Assembly (NCBI GenBank): GCA_947175845.1
Contig: CAMWOK010000236.1
Coordinates: 1-5,015 of the forward strand
Direction of reading: 5' to 3'
Origin: an uncultured Lachnospiraceae bacterium
GTDB lineage: Bacteria; Bacillota; Clostridia; Lachnospirales; Lachnospiraceae
Length of the DNA: 5,015 nt
The notes under the pieces are model-generated. The model was given only the letters and a program-made list of their open reading frames with translations, was not told the DNA's origin and did not search any database. The position numbers were made by a program, and so were the translations under genes. Shown here one piece after another: positions 1-4,841 of this stretch; within the stretch, counting starts at the first letter, position 1; each line of letters begins with the position of its first letter.

Positions 1-45
1 CAGGTGTACAGCGACGTGCTCTCATGGCTGGATGCAAAGCGTTGA
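1..45 (+). CDS. C-terminal end of an upstream gene (partial)
   Basis: The first reading frame is open from the window edge to a TGA at 43-45 and encodes 14 residues, QVYSDVLSWLDAKR. This reads like a natural amphipathic C-terminal helix, and the stop sits 26 bases before the tadA start, as expected for the preceding gene of an operon. The pattern of a hydrophobic helix with a WLD near the end recalls the last helix of alpha/beta hydrolases such as lysophospholipases, but 14 residues are far too few to identify a family. That it is the tail of a real gene is an inference from position and composition; the other two frames give less protein-like sequence or belong to the tadA frame. Confidence 0.5.
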   Translation, partial: QVYSDVLSWLDAKR

Positions 46-71
46 ACGGGCAGCTTGAGGGCGGTGCGCAC

Positions 72-584
72 ATGCGAAAAAGGGTGCAGAAGCTGACGGA
101 CGACGAGCGGTTTATGCGGGAGGCGGTCAGGCAGGCGAAGAAGGCTTACGCGCTCGGCGAGGTGCCGATCGGCTGTGTGATTGTGCACGGCGGAAAGATT
201 ATAGGGCGCGGCTACAATCGGCGCAACACGGACAAGAGCACGCTCTCTCACGCCGAGATCATCGCGATCAGAAAAGCGGGCAGGGCGATCGGGGACTGGC
301 GTCTCGAGGAGTGCACGCTGTACGTCACACTCGAGCCGTGTCAGATGTGTGCGGGCGCCATCGTGCAGGCGCGGATCCCCCGGGTAGTGATGGCCTGCAT
401 GAATCCCAAGGCGGGCTGTGCGGGCTCCATATTGAATATTCTTGACATGCCCGCGTTCAACCACCAGGTGGAGACTGTGCAGGGCGTCATGGAGGAGGAG
501 TGCTCCCGGCTGCTCAAGATGTTTTTCAAGGAGCTCCGCGCGCGGAACAAAGCGGAGAAGGAAGCGAAAAAAATGCTTTATTAA
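72..584 (+). CDS. tadA: tRNA-specific adenosine-34 deaminase
   Basis: Cytosolic zinc enzyme that deaminates adenosine to inosine at wobble position 34 of tRNA-Arg(ACG), letting one tRNA read several arginine codons; it is usually essential. The 170-residue product has the complete cytidine/deoxycytidylate deaminase signature: HAE at residues 60-62 (His zinc ligand, Glu proton shuttle) and PCQMC at 89-93, giving zinc ligands Cys90 and Cys93. The conserved EVPIG and GYN-x3 substrate-pocket segments precede the HAE. Spacing and length closely match E. coli TadA (167 residues; His57, Glu59, Cys87, Cys90). I chose ATG 72 because GAGGG at 57-61 precedes it and the length fits; the in-frame ATG at 24 would add 16 non-conserved residues, has no ribosome binding site and overlaps the preceding gene. 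The lysine-rich C terminus is normal. It is probably read from the promoter of the upstream gene. Confidence 0.95.
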   Translation: MRKRVQKLTDDERFMREAVRQAKKAYALGEVPIGCVIVHGGKIIGRGYNRRNTDKSTLSHAEIIAIRKAGRAIGDWRLEECTLYVTLEPCQMCAGAIVQARIPRVVMACMNPKAGCAGSILNILDMPAFNHQVETVQGVMEEECSRLLKMFFKELRARNKAEKEAKKMLY

Positions 585-605
585 GGCGCAGAATTGTGGT
601 ACACT
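576..605 (+). promoter_or_regulatory. Candidate extended -10 promoter for the glycosyltransferase operon
   Basis: TACACT at 600-605 is preceded by TG plus one base (TGG at 597-599), giving an extended -10 element. The matching -35 region, about 17 bases upstream around 577-582 (TTTATT), is poor, which is usual for extended -10 promoters. Transcription would start near 612, leaving a leader of about 25 bases before the ATG at 637. It overlaps the last codons of tadA. By-eye prediction; the gene could also be read through from tadA. Confidence 0.45.
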
Positions 606-636
606 TTCAATTGAGAAAACAGTGTGGAGGATTTTT

Positions 637-1584
637 ATGGACGAGATTGCGGTGCTCATTCCCTGTTACAATGAGAGTAAGACGATAGAAAAGGTCGTGA
701 AGGACTTTCAAAAAGCGCTGCCGGAAGCGGTGATCTATGTGTATGACAACAATTCCAAAGACGGTACAGACGCGATCGCGCGGCGCGCGGGCGCGGTGGT
801 GCGCTATGAATACCAGCAGGGAAAGGGAAATGTCATCCGGCGGATGTTCCGCGAGATCGATGCGAAGTGCTATATCATGACGGACGGCGATGACACCTAC
901 CCGGCTGACGAGGCCAGAAAGCTGTGCGAGGCCGTGCTCGAGCGAAATGCGGATATGGTGGTGGGGGACAGGCTGTCTTCCTCTTACTTCGAGGAGAACA
1001 AGCGCCCGTTTCACAATTTTGGAAACTCGCTTGTGCGGGGCGCCATCAACAGCATGTTCAAGAGTGACATCCGCGACATCATGACAGGCTACAGGGCATT
1101 CAGCTACCAGTTTGTCAAATCCTTTCCGGTGCTCTCGAGAGGGTTTGAGATCGAGACGGAGATGAGCATTCACGCCATCGACAAAAACATGCGTGTGGAG
1201 AATGTCATCATCCAGTACAGGGACAGGCCGGAGGGCAGTGAGTCGAAGCTCAACACCTACTCCGACGGGATCAAAGTCATCCTGACGATCATAAAGCTGT
1301 ACAAAAATTATAAGCCGATGGGATTTTTTTCGTGGATCGCGCTCGCGCTTGCGCTGATCTCAACCATATTTCTGCTCCCGGTGATGGCAGAGTACTTTGA
1401 CACGGGACTGGTGGAGCGGTTCCCGACGCTGATTGTGTGCTGTTTTGTGTATATTGCGGCGATACAGTCGTTTTTTGCAGGGCTGATGCTCTCCACCATG
1501 CGGCAGAAGAATCTGCACGATTACGAGATGAACCTGATTTTTCTGGACAGTGAATACAAGACAAAGCTAAAGGATTCCATATGA
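637..1584 (+). CDS. Family 2 glycosyltransferase with two C-terminal membrane spans
   Basis: 315-residue GT2 (GT-A fold) glycosyltransferase of the polyprenyl-phosphate sugar synthase type (DPM1/GtrB-like). Such enzymes move a sugar from a nucleotide-sugar to a lipid phosphate at the inner membrane face, for wall glycopolymers or glycoprotein modification. Visible motifs: the N-terminal strand VLIPCYNES (6-14), YDNNSKDGT (36-44) that binds the nucleotide, the metal-binding DGDD at 83-86, GYRAFS (151-156), the acceptor-side RGFEIETEMS (168-177), and a basic YRDRPEGSESKL stretch (194-205). Two hydrophobic segments follow, about 229-250 and 264-287, with a short cytosolic tail. ATG 637 has GGAGG at 626-630, six bases away; the frame is open farther upstream but that part overlaps tadA and is not protein-like. 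Its stop overlaps the next gene's start. The sugar and acceptor cannot be read from the sequence. Confidence 0.88.
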   Translation: MDEIAVLIPCYNESKTIEKVVKDFQKALPEAVIYVYDNNSKDGTDAIARRAGAVVRYEYQQGKGNVIRRMFREIDAKCYIMTDGDDTYPADEARKLCEAVLERNADMVVGDRLSSSYFEENKRPFHNFGNSLVRGAINSMFKSDIRDIMTGYRAFSYQFVKSFPVLSRGFEIETEMSIHAIDKNMRVENVIIQYRDRPEGSESKLNTYSDGIKVILTIIKLYKNYKPMGFFSWIALALALISTIFLLPVMAEYFDTGLVERFPTLIVCCFVYIAAIQSFFAGLMLSTMRQKNLHDYEMNLIFLDSEYKTKLKDSI

Positions 1585-2342
1585 AAATACCGATGAATTA
1601 TGTCGCTTTCGACATCGAGACGACAGGGTTAAATCCCAAGTACGACAAGATTATAGAGATCGGGGCAGTCCGGGTTCGGGACGGGGAGACAGCAGAGACG
1701 TTCTCCACGTTTGTCAACCCGGCAAAGAGCCTGCCGGAGCGGATTGTGGAGCTGACGGGCATACGCGATGCGGATGTCGCACACGCGCCCTATATCGACG
1801 AGATCCTGGACGCATTCCTGGAGTTTGCCGGGGATGATGTGCTTGTGGGGCACAATATATTGTTTGACTACTCTTTTGTGAAGAAAGCGGCGGTGAACCA
1901 GAAGCGGGCATTCGAGAAGCTGGGGATCGATACACTCCGGATCGCCAAGCGGTTTCTGAATGATCTCGAGAGCAGGCAGCTAGGCTTCCTGTGCGACCAT
2001 TATCAGATTGCGCTCGACGCCCACAGAGCCCTGAATGATGCGATTGCCGCGCATGAGCTCTACAGGATTCTTGCGCGTGAGTACGGGGATGTGGAGGGCG
2101 ATACGTTTCAGCCTAAGCCGCTCGTCTACACTGTAAAGAAGGAGAATCCCGCCACGCCCAGGCAGCTCGAACTGCTGCAGAAGCTGATCGGTCAGTATCA
2201 GCTGCAGTGCGACGGGCTGGTGCTCTGCCCGATTGCTGCGATCACGGACGAGGCGGTCGATCTGGAAAGAATTACGAAAAATGAGGCGAGCAGGCTCATT
2301 GACAGACTGCTCGCAAATTTTCGACGATCGTATCCTTCATGA
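1581..2342 (+). CDS. DnaQ-like DEDDh 3'-5' exonuclease
   Basis: 253-residue protein with an N-terminal RNase T/DNA polymerase III epsilon-type exonuclease domain (about residues 6-166). All five catalytic residues are visible: Asp11 and Glu13 in FDIETTGL, Asp96 in HNILFDYSF, and His148 and Asp153 in AHRALNDA, so it is the DEDDh subclass and should be active. The domain is followed by a linker and a C-terminal module (about 190-250) beginning TPRQLELLQKL and ending TKNEASRLIDRLL, a helical motif seen appended to other nucleases and phage proteins; its role is unknown to me. It is a stand-alone exonuclease rather than PolC, and could proofread or trim DNA or RNA ends. ATG 1581 overlaps the glycosyltransferase stop as ATGA, with AAAGGA at 1569-1574, so translation is likely coupled; the ATG at 1593 is an alternative. 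The last 47 bases are shared with the convergent gene on the other strand. Confidence 0.88.
   Translation: MKIPMNYVAFDIETTGLNPKYDKIIEIGAVRVRDGETAETFSTFVNPAKSLPERIVELTGIRDADVAHAPYIDEILDAFLEFAGDDVLVGHNILFDYSFVKKAAVNQKRAFEKLGIDTLRIAKRFLNDLESRQLGFLCDHYQIALDAHRALNDAIAAHELYRILAREYGDVEGDTFQPKPLVYTVKKENPATPRQLELLQKLIGQYQLQCDGLVLCPIAAITDEAVDLERITKNEASRLIDRLLANFRRSYPS
2277..2322. terminator. Bidirectional-looking hairpin in the convergent gene overlap
   Basis: GCGAGCAG at 2286-2293 and CTGCTCGC at 2307-2314 form a perfect 8-bp stem around a 13-base loop. On the minus strand it is followed after four bases by a run of five T (plus-strand AAAAA at 2277-2281), so it fits as the terminator of the minus-strand gene, whose stop codon (2298-2296) lies in the loop. 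On the plus strand it is followed by AAATTTTC, a weaker tract, and lies about 25 bases before the exonuclease stop, so termination there would cut the message before its stop codon. I favour a minus-strand function. Confidence 0.5.
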
Positions 2343-2904
2343 GGGAGTTGAGGTTCTGCGCCTGCGCAATTAGATGCTCGATCTTCTCCGGCGTGCCCAT
2401 CTCCCTGTAGAGCTCGGCGAGCAGATAGTAACTCTTGCTGATATCAGTTCTGGTGGATACAGCGAACTCGAGCACTTCGACGGCAAGCGCGTCCTCAAGG
2501 CTGTCGTGCAGCTGCTCGGCGAGTTTTTGCAGCAGGGTCACCAGATTTGTGTAATGAAAATCGTAGTCGCTTAATATATTGATATTAGCAGTGCCATATT
2601 TCAGCTTGAGATCCGTGTTTGTCAGACCAGTGAGGTTTACAATCCTGGATGTGGACAAGTCCCTGAGATCCCTCAGGCAGCAGGCAGTTTCCTCCGTCAT
2701 GACGTCGGGCTTCATGGTGAGCAGCTTCTCCGGTATGGTGATGTAGTCCAGATCGTCGAGCGATTTTTTGCGGGTGAAGTTCGCGCGCTGCTCGCGCTCC
2801 CAGAATGCGCGGTCGATATCCTGCTCTTTGCGCCTGGAACTGCGCAGAGCGATAGAAAATAGTACACAAATGACAGGGAAGCTTGCAAAAATAATAAAAT
2901 TCAT
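2296..2904 (-). CDS. Membrane-anchored TPR-like protein of unknown function
   Basis: 202-residue protein. An N-terminal hydrophobic helix (residues 1-20) is followed at once by RSSRRKEQD, predicting a single membrane anchor with the rest in the cytoplasm. A charged segment (about 25-60, including FWEREQRAN and a DYITIP motif) leads to a helical region. The C-terminal part, about 115-190, reads as paired helices: LLQKLAEQLHDSL, ALAVEVLEFAVS, SYYLLAELYREMGTPEKIEHLIAQAQNL, which has the spacing of tetratricopeptide repeats. I recall similar hypothetical proteins in Lachnospiraceae, with a conserved NLTG-x-TNTDLKLKYG core (here 90-104), but no named function; TPR units suggest a protein-interaction role. 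ATG 2904 is chosen because AAAGGA (plus 2913-2918) precedes it by eight bases and the hydrophobic helix begins there; the upstream extension to 3063 runs antisense through the small gene and is not credible. It converges with the exonuclease gene, overlapping it by 47 bases. Confidence 0.8.
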   Translation of the reverse strand: MNFIIFASFPVICVLFSIALRSSRRKEQDIDRAFWEREQRANFTRKKSLDDLDYITIPEKLLTMKPDVMTEETACCLRDLRDLSTSRIVNLTGLTNTDLKLKYGTANINILSDYDFHYTNLVTLLQKLAEQLHDSLEDALAVEVLEFAVSTRTDISKSYYLLAELYREMGTPEKIEHLIAQAQNLNSLMKDTIVENLRAVCQ

Positions 2905-2911
2905 ATATAAT
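2883..2911 (+). promoter_or_regulatory. Sigma-A promoter for the small membrane-protein gene
   Basis: TTGCAA at 2883-2888 and a perfect TATAAT at 2906-2911 are separated by exactly 17 bases. The predicted start of transcription, about 2918, gives a leader of roughly 20 bases that contains the ribosome binding site for the ATG at 2938. The promoter lies inside the first codons and just upstream of the minus-strand gene. The -10 is perfect, the -35 matches four of six positions. By-eye call. Confidence 0.6.
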
Positions 2912-2937
2912 ATCCTTTCGAAAAGGGGTGAACAGCC
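2905..2937. promoter_or_regulatory. Head-to-head ribosome binding sites in a 33-base gap
   Basis: The whole space between the two divergent start codons holds two Shine-Dalgarno sequences: AAAGGA for the minus-strand gene (plus 2913-2918, eight bases from its ATG) and AAAAGGGG for the plus-strand gene (2921-2928, nine bases from ATG 2938). Together they form an imperfect palindrome, CCTTT-CGA-AAAGG at 2914-2926. There is no space here for two separate back-to-back promoters. The sites also decide both starts. Confidence 0.75.
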
Positions 2938-3048
2938 ATGATGAACATGAACAATAAAAAGACACAACGTAAAATTGCTGCTGTCATAGCGGTCATTCTT
3001 GTATTGGCCATGGTGGTACCACTGGCTTTGAGTATGTTGGGTATCTAA
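2938..3048 (+). CDS. 36-residue single-span membrane protein
   Basis: Short open frame supported by a strong ribosome binding site (AAAAGGGG at 2921-2928) and a good promoter. The product starts MMNMNNKKTQRK and continues as one hydrophobic helix, about residues 13-34, rich in Ala, Val, Leu and Ile with a Pro at 28, ending LGI. This predicts an N-in tail-anchored membrane peptide with a short basic cytoplasmic head. ATG 2938 fits the ribosome binding site best; 2941 (35 residues) and 2947 (33 residues) are alternatives. Its size, NKK-containing basic head and C-terminal helix resemble the Firmicute miniprotein Prli42, which anchors the stressosome in Listeria, and also DUF4044-type miniproteins; this likeness is only in architecture, and I see no stressosome genes here. 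It lies between, and shares control DNA with, the minus-strand TPR-like gene and the VanW gene. No terminator is visible after it, so read-through into the VanW gene is possible. Confidence 0.75.
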   Translation: MMNMNNKKTQRKIAAVIAVILVLAMVVPLALSMLGI

Positions 3049-3056
3049 TATATAAT
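3028..3056 (+). promoter_or_regulatory. Sigma-A promoter for the VanW-family gene
   Basis: TTGAGT at 3028-3033 and a perfect TATAAT at 3051-3056, 17 bases apart. Transcription would begin near 3063 and leave a leader of about 63 bases before ATG 3126. The -35 element lies inside the last codons of the small membrane-protein gene. The AT-rich surroundings make chance -10 matches more likely, but spacing and -35 support this one. Confidence 0.55.
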
Positions 3057-3082
3057 ATATCACATTATTCGGAACAATGCAA
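3054..3082 (-). promoter_or_regulatory. Candidate promoter for the minus-strand TPR-like gene
   Basis: Read on the minus strand: TTGCAT (plus 3082-3077), a 17-base spacer, then TATATT (plus 3059-3054) preceded by TGA, which makes an extended -10. Transcription would begin near 3047 and give a leader of about 140 bases, antisense to the whole small gene. Its -10 shares bases 3054-3056 with the -10 of the VanW-gene promoter on the other strand. The -35 is weak (three of six), so this call is less certain. Confidence 0.4.
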
Positions 3083-3125
3083 AAAATTCTGAATGATGAA
3101 CCTTAAAAAACAGGAGTAGAGGTTT

Positions 3126-4751
3126 ATGAAAAAAATAAGGAGACGCGTTGGTTTGACTGTGCTGGGGCTGCTTCTGGCAGCAGTTATGACATGCACGTTT
3201 CATGGGGGAGAGGCTGCGGCGGCCCCCGGAGATGATGTGATCTTAGAGGGTGTGTACATGGGCGAGTTAAGCCTTGCCGGCATGACTGCAGACGAGGCAA
3301 AGGCGGCCGTCGGTGCGTTTGTCGAGGAACTGCGGTCAAAGAGCATTACCTTCGGCGCTGTAAATGAGCATTATGTGTCCGTCATGGCGAGGGATCTCGG
3401 GCTGCGCTGGGTCAACGAGGGCGACATCGACGCTGCCGTGGCACTTGGAAAAAAGGGAAATATTGTGCAGCGGTACAAGGCGATACAGGATCTTAAGCAT
3501 GGCAACAAGGTCTATGAACTCAAACTGTCGCTCGACAGGGACCTCATCCGGGCAGTTCTCGAGCAGCAGTGCACCGAGTATGACGTCGCGCCGGTCAACA
3601 ACACGATCAAGAGAGTCGACGGCCAGTTTGTCATCGAGGAAGGACAGACCGGACAGCGCGTGAACATCGAGGAGTCCCTGAATAAGACCTATGAATATAT
3701 CACCAGCGGCTGGGATTATCAGGACGCCGCGATCGATCTGGCAATCGACGTGTCAGAGCCAAAGGGGAGCGTCGAGGATCTGCAGAAGATGACGGACGTG
3801 CTCGGCACGTTTACGACGAGTTATTCGAGCAGCGGTCCGTCGCGGTGCAAGAACATCGAGAACGGCTGCCGCCTGATCAACGGTACCCTGCTGTACCCGG
3901 GGGATGAGTTCTCGACATACGATACGATCAAGCCGTTCACCGAGGCAAACGGATATTATCCGGCAGGCTCCTACCTGAACGGCAAGGTGGTCGACAGCAT
4001 CGGCGGCGGCATCTGCCAGGTGTCCACGACACTGTACAACGCTGTTATGCTCTCGGAGCTTGAGGTGACTGAGCGGCACAATCACTCCATGATTGTCACT
4101 TACGTGAAGCCGTCCATGGACGCCGCGATCGCGGAGTCGGCGGGCAAGGACTTCCGATTTGTCAACAACTGGGACAATCCCATCTATATAGAGGGTCTCA
4201 TAGAGGGAAAGCAGATCACATTCACGATCTACGGCGTGGAGCAGAGGGACCCGAACCGGAAGATGCGCTATGAGAGTGAGACGCTCTCGACGACGCGCCC
4301 CGACCATGAGATTATCACGCCGACAGAAAGCCAGGGCGTGGGTTATATCAGCATAGAATCCGCGCACATCGGCTACACGGCGCAGCTGTGGAAGATTGTC
4401 GAGGAGAACGGTGTCGAGGTGAGCCGCGAGGTGGTCAACAAGAGCTCCTACAAGGTTTCACCGCGGTCTGCGACGGTGGGCGTCGGCACGGACAATCCAA
4501 ACTATGCCGCGCGCATCAACGCGGCGATCGCGTCCGGCAGCATCGACACCTGCAAGGCGGAGGCGGCAGCGATCAAGGCGGAGATGGCAGCACCGCAGCC
4601 GCAGCCGGAGCAGCCGCCACAGCCGGAGATGACGCCCGAGGAGGCTGCGGCAGCCCAGCAGGCGGCGCTGGATGCGTACTATCAGGCACTGCAGCAGCAA
4701 CAGCTGCTGGAACAGCAGGCACTGCAGCAGCAACAGCAGCAGCAACAGTAG
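3126..4751 (+). CDS. Secreted VanW-family protein with polyglutamine tail
   Basis: 541-residue exported protein. A basic N terminus (KKIRRR) and hydrophobic stretch (8-21) form a signal peptide, probably cut near the AAAA at 30-33; Cys23 does not fit a lipobox. Residues about 40-210 resemble the putative peptidoglycan-binding domains (PF12229) that usually precede VanW. The VanW domain spans about 226-357: LGTFTTSYS, the YPGDEFSTYD segment, SIGGGICQVSTTLYNA (Cys297) and DFRFVNNWDNPIYIEG. A G5-like module follows (about 379-455). The tail from 490 is Pro/Gln/Glu/Ala-rich and ends in polyglutamine. VanW proteins occur in some vancomycin-resistance clusters, but most are ordinary cell-surface proteins of unknown activity; no other van gene is present, so resistance should not be inferred. 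ATG 3126 has AGGAG at 3112-3116. It has its own promoter in the upstream small gene and a hairpin terminator downstream. Confidence 0.9.
   Translation: MKKIRRRVGLTVLGLLLAAVMTCTFHGGEAAAAPGDDVILEGVYMGELSLAGMTADEAKAAVGAFVEELRSKSITFGAVNEHYVSVMARDLGLRWVNEGDIDAAVALGKKGNIVQRYKAIQDLKHGNKVYELKLSLDRDLIRAVLEQQCTEYDVAPVNNTIKRVDGQFVIEEGQTGQRVNIEESLNKTYEYITSGWDYQDAAIDLAIDVSEPKGSVEDLQKMTDVLGTFTTSYSSSGPSRCKNIENGCRLINGTLLYPGDEFSTYDTIKPFTEANGYYPAGSYLNGKVVDSIGGGICQVSTTLYNAVMLSELEVTERHNHSMIVTYVKPSMDAAIAESAGKDFRFVNNWDNPIYIEGLIEGKQITFTIYGVEQRDPNRKMRYESETLSTTRPDHEIITPTESQGVGYISIESAHIGYTAQLWKIVEENGVEVSREVVNKSSYKVSPRSATVGVGTDNPNYAARINAAIASGSIDTCKAEAAAIKAEMAAPQPQPEQPPQPEMTPEEAAAAQQAALDAYYQALQQQQLLEQQALQQQQQQQQ
4683..4748 (+). 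repeat. Tandem 33-base repeat and CAG/CAA tract in the VanW gene tail
   Basis: Twenty-one bases at 4683-4703 recur exactly at 4716-4736, a period of 33 bases or 11 codons. They encode QALQQQQ twice (residues 520-526 and 531-537), separated by LLEQ, and the protein ends in eight consecutive Gln (534-541). CAG and CAA codons are mixed. The pattern suggests tandem duplication or replication slippage and could vary in length between strains. Confidence 0.85.
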
Positions 4752-4778
4752 CGACAACAGGTACAGCCTTGGAATATA

Positions 4779-4819
4779 CCGTGCGAGACCTGCCGCGGTC
4801 CGCACGGGTGTCTTTTCTG
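4779..4819 (+). terminator. Intrinsic terminator after the VanW-family gene
   Basis: CCGTGCG (4779-4785) pairs with CGCACGG (4801-4807), and just inside, GACC (4787-4790) pairs with GGTC (4797-4800). This makes an 11-bp, GC-rich stem with one bulged A at 4786 and a six-base loop. It is followed by GTGTCTTTTCT, an interrupted U tract, ending about 23 bases before the next start codon. It begins 27 bases after the VanW stop codon. Because the U tract is imperfect and I see no good promoter between it and the next gene, partial read-through is possible. Confidence 0.65.
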
Positions 4820-4841
4820 AGTGAGATAAAGGGGATTTGTG

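Noticed and set aside
24..71. Upstream in-frame ATG that would lengthen TadA by 16 residues
   Set aside because: No ribosome binding site, overlaps the tail of the preceding gene, and the family length and conserved start fit ATG 72.
442..636. 65-residue N-terminal extension of the glycosyltransferase
   Set aside because: It lies inside tadA in another frame, is Arg/Cys-rich and unlike protein, and GGAGG is placed correctly for ATG 637.
585..636. SRP RNA or dnaX following tadA, as in many Firmicutes
   Set aside because: The gap is only 52 bases and the next gene is a glycosyltransferase; there is no room for the RNA.
607..1173. 188-residue minus-strand open frame within the glycosyltransferase gene
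   Set aside because: Antisense shadow without motifs; the plus-strand gene is clear.
2905..3063. 53-residue N-terminal extension of the minus-strand gene
   Set aside because: It is antisense to the small membrane-protein gene, is not conserved-looking, and the ribosome binding site and hydrophobic anchor fit ATG 2904.
3186..3197. Possible lipobox at Cys23 of the VanW-family protein
   Set aside because: The residues before the cysteine are Val-Met-Thr, and Thr is not an accepted -1 residue; a standard signal peptidase site near Ala33 fits better.
3753..4367. 204-residue minus-strand open frame within the VanW gene
   Set aside because: Shadow of a GC-rich coding region: Arg/His/Leu-rich composition, no family motif, no ribosome binding site seen.
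3126..4751. Vancomycin-resistance determinant
   Set aside because: VanW-domain proteins are common in vancomycin-sensitive clostridia, and no vanH, vanA/B, vanX, vanR or vanS gene is in the window.
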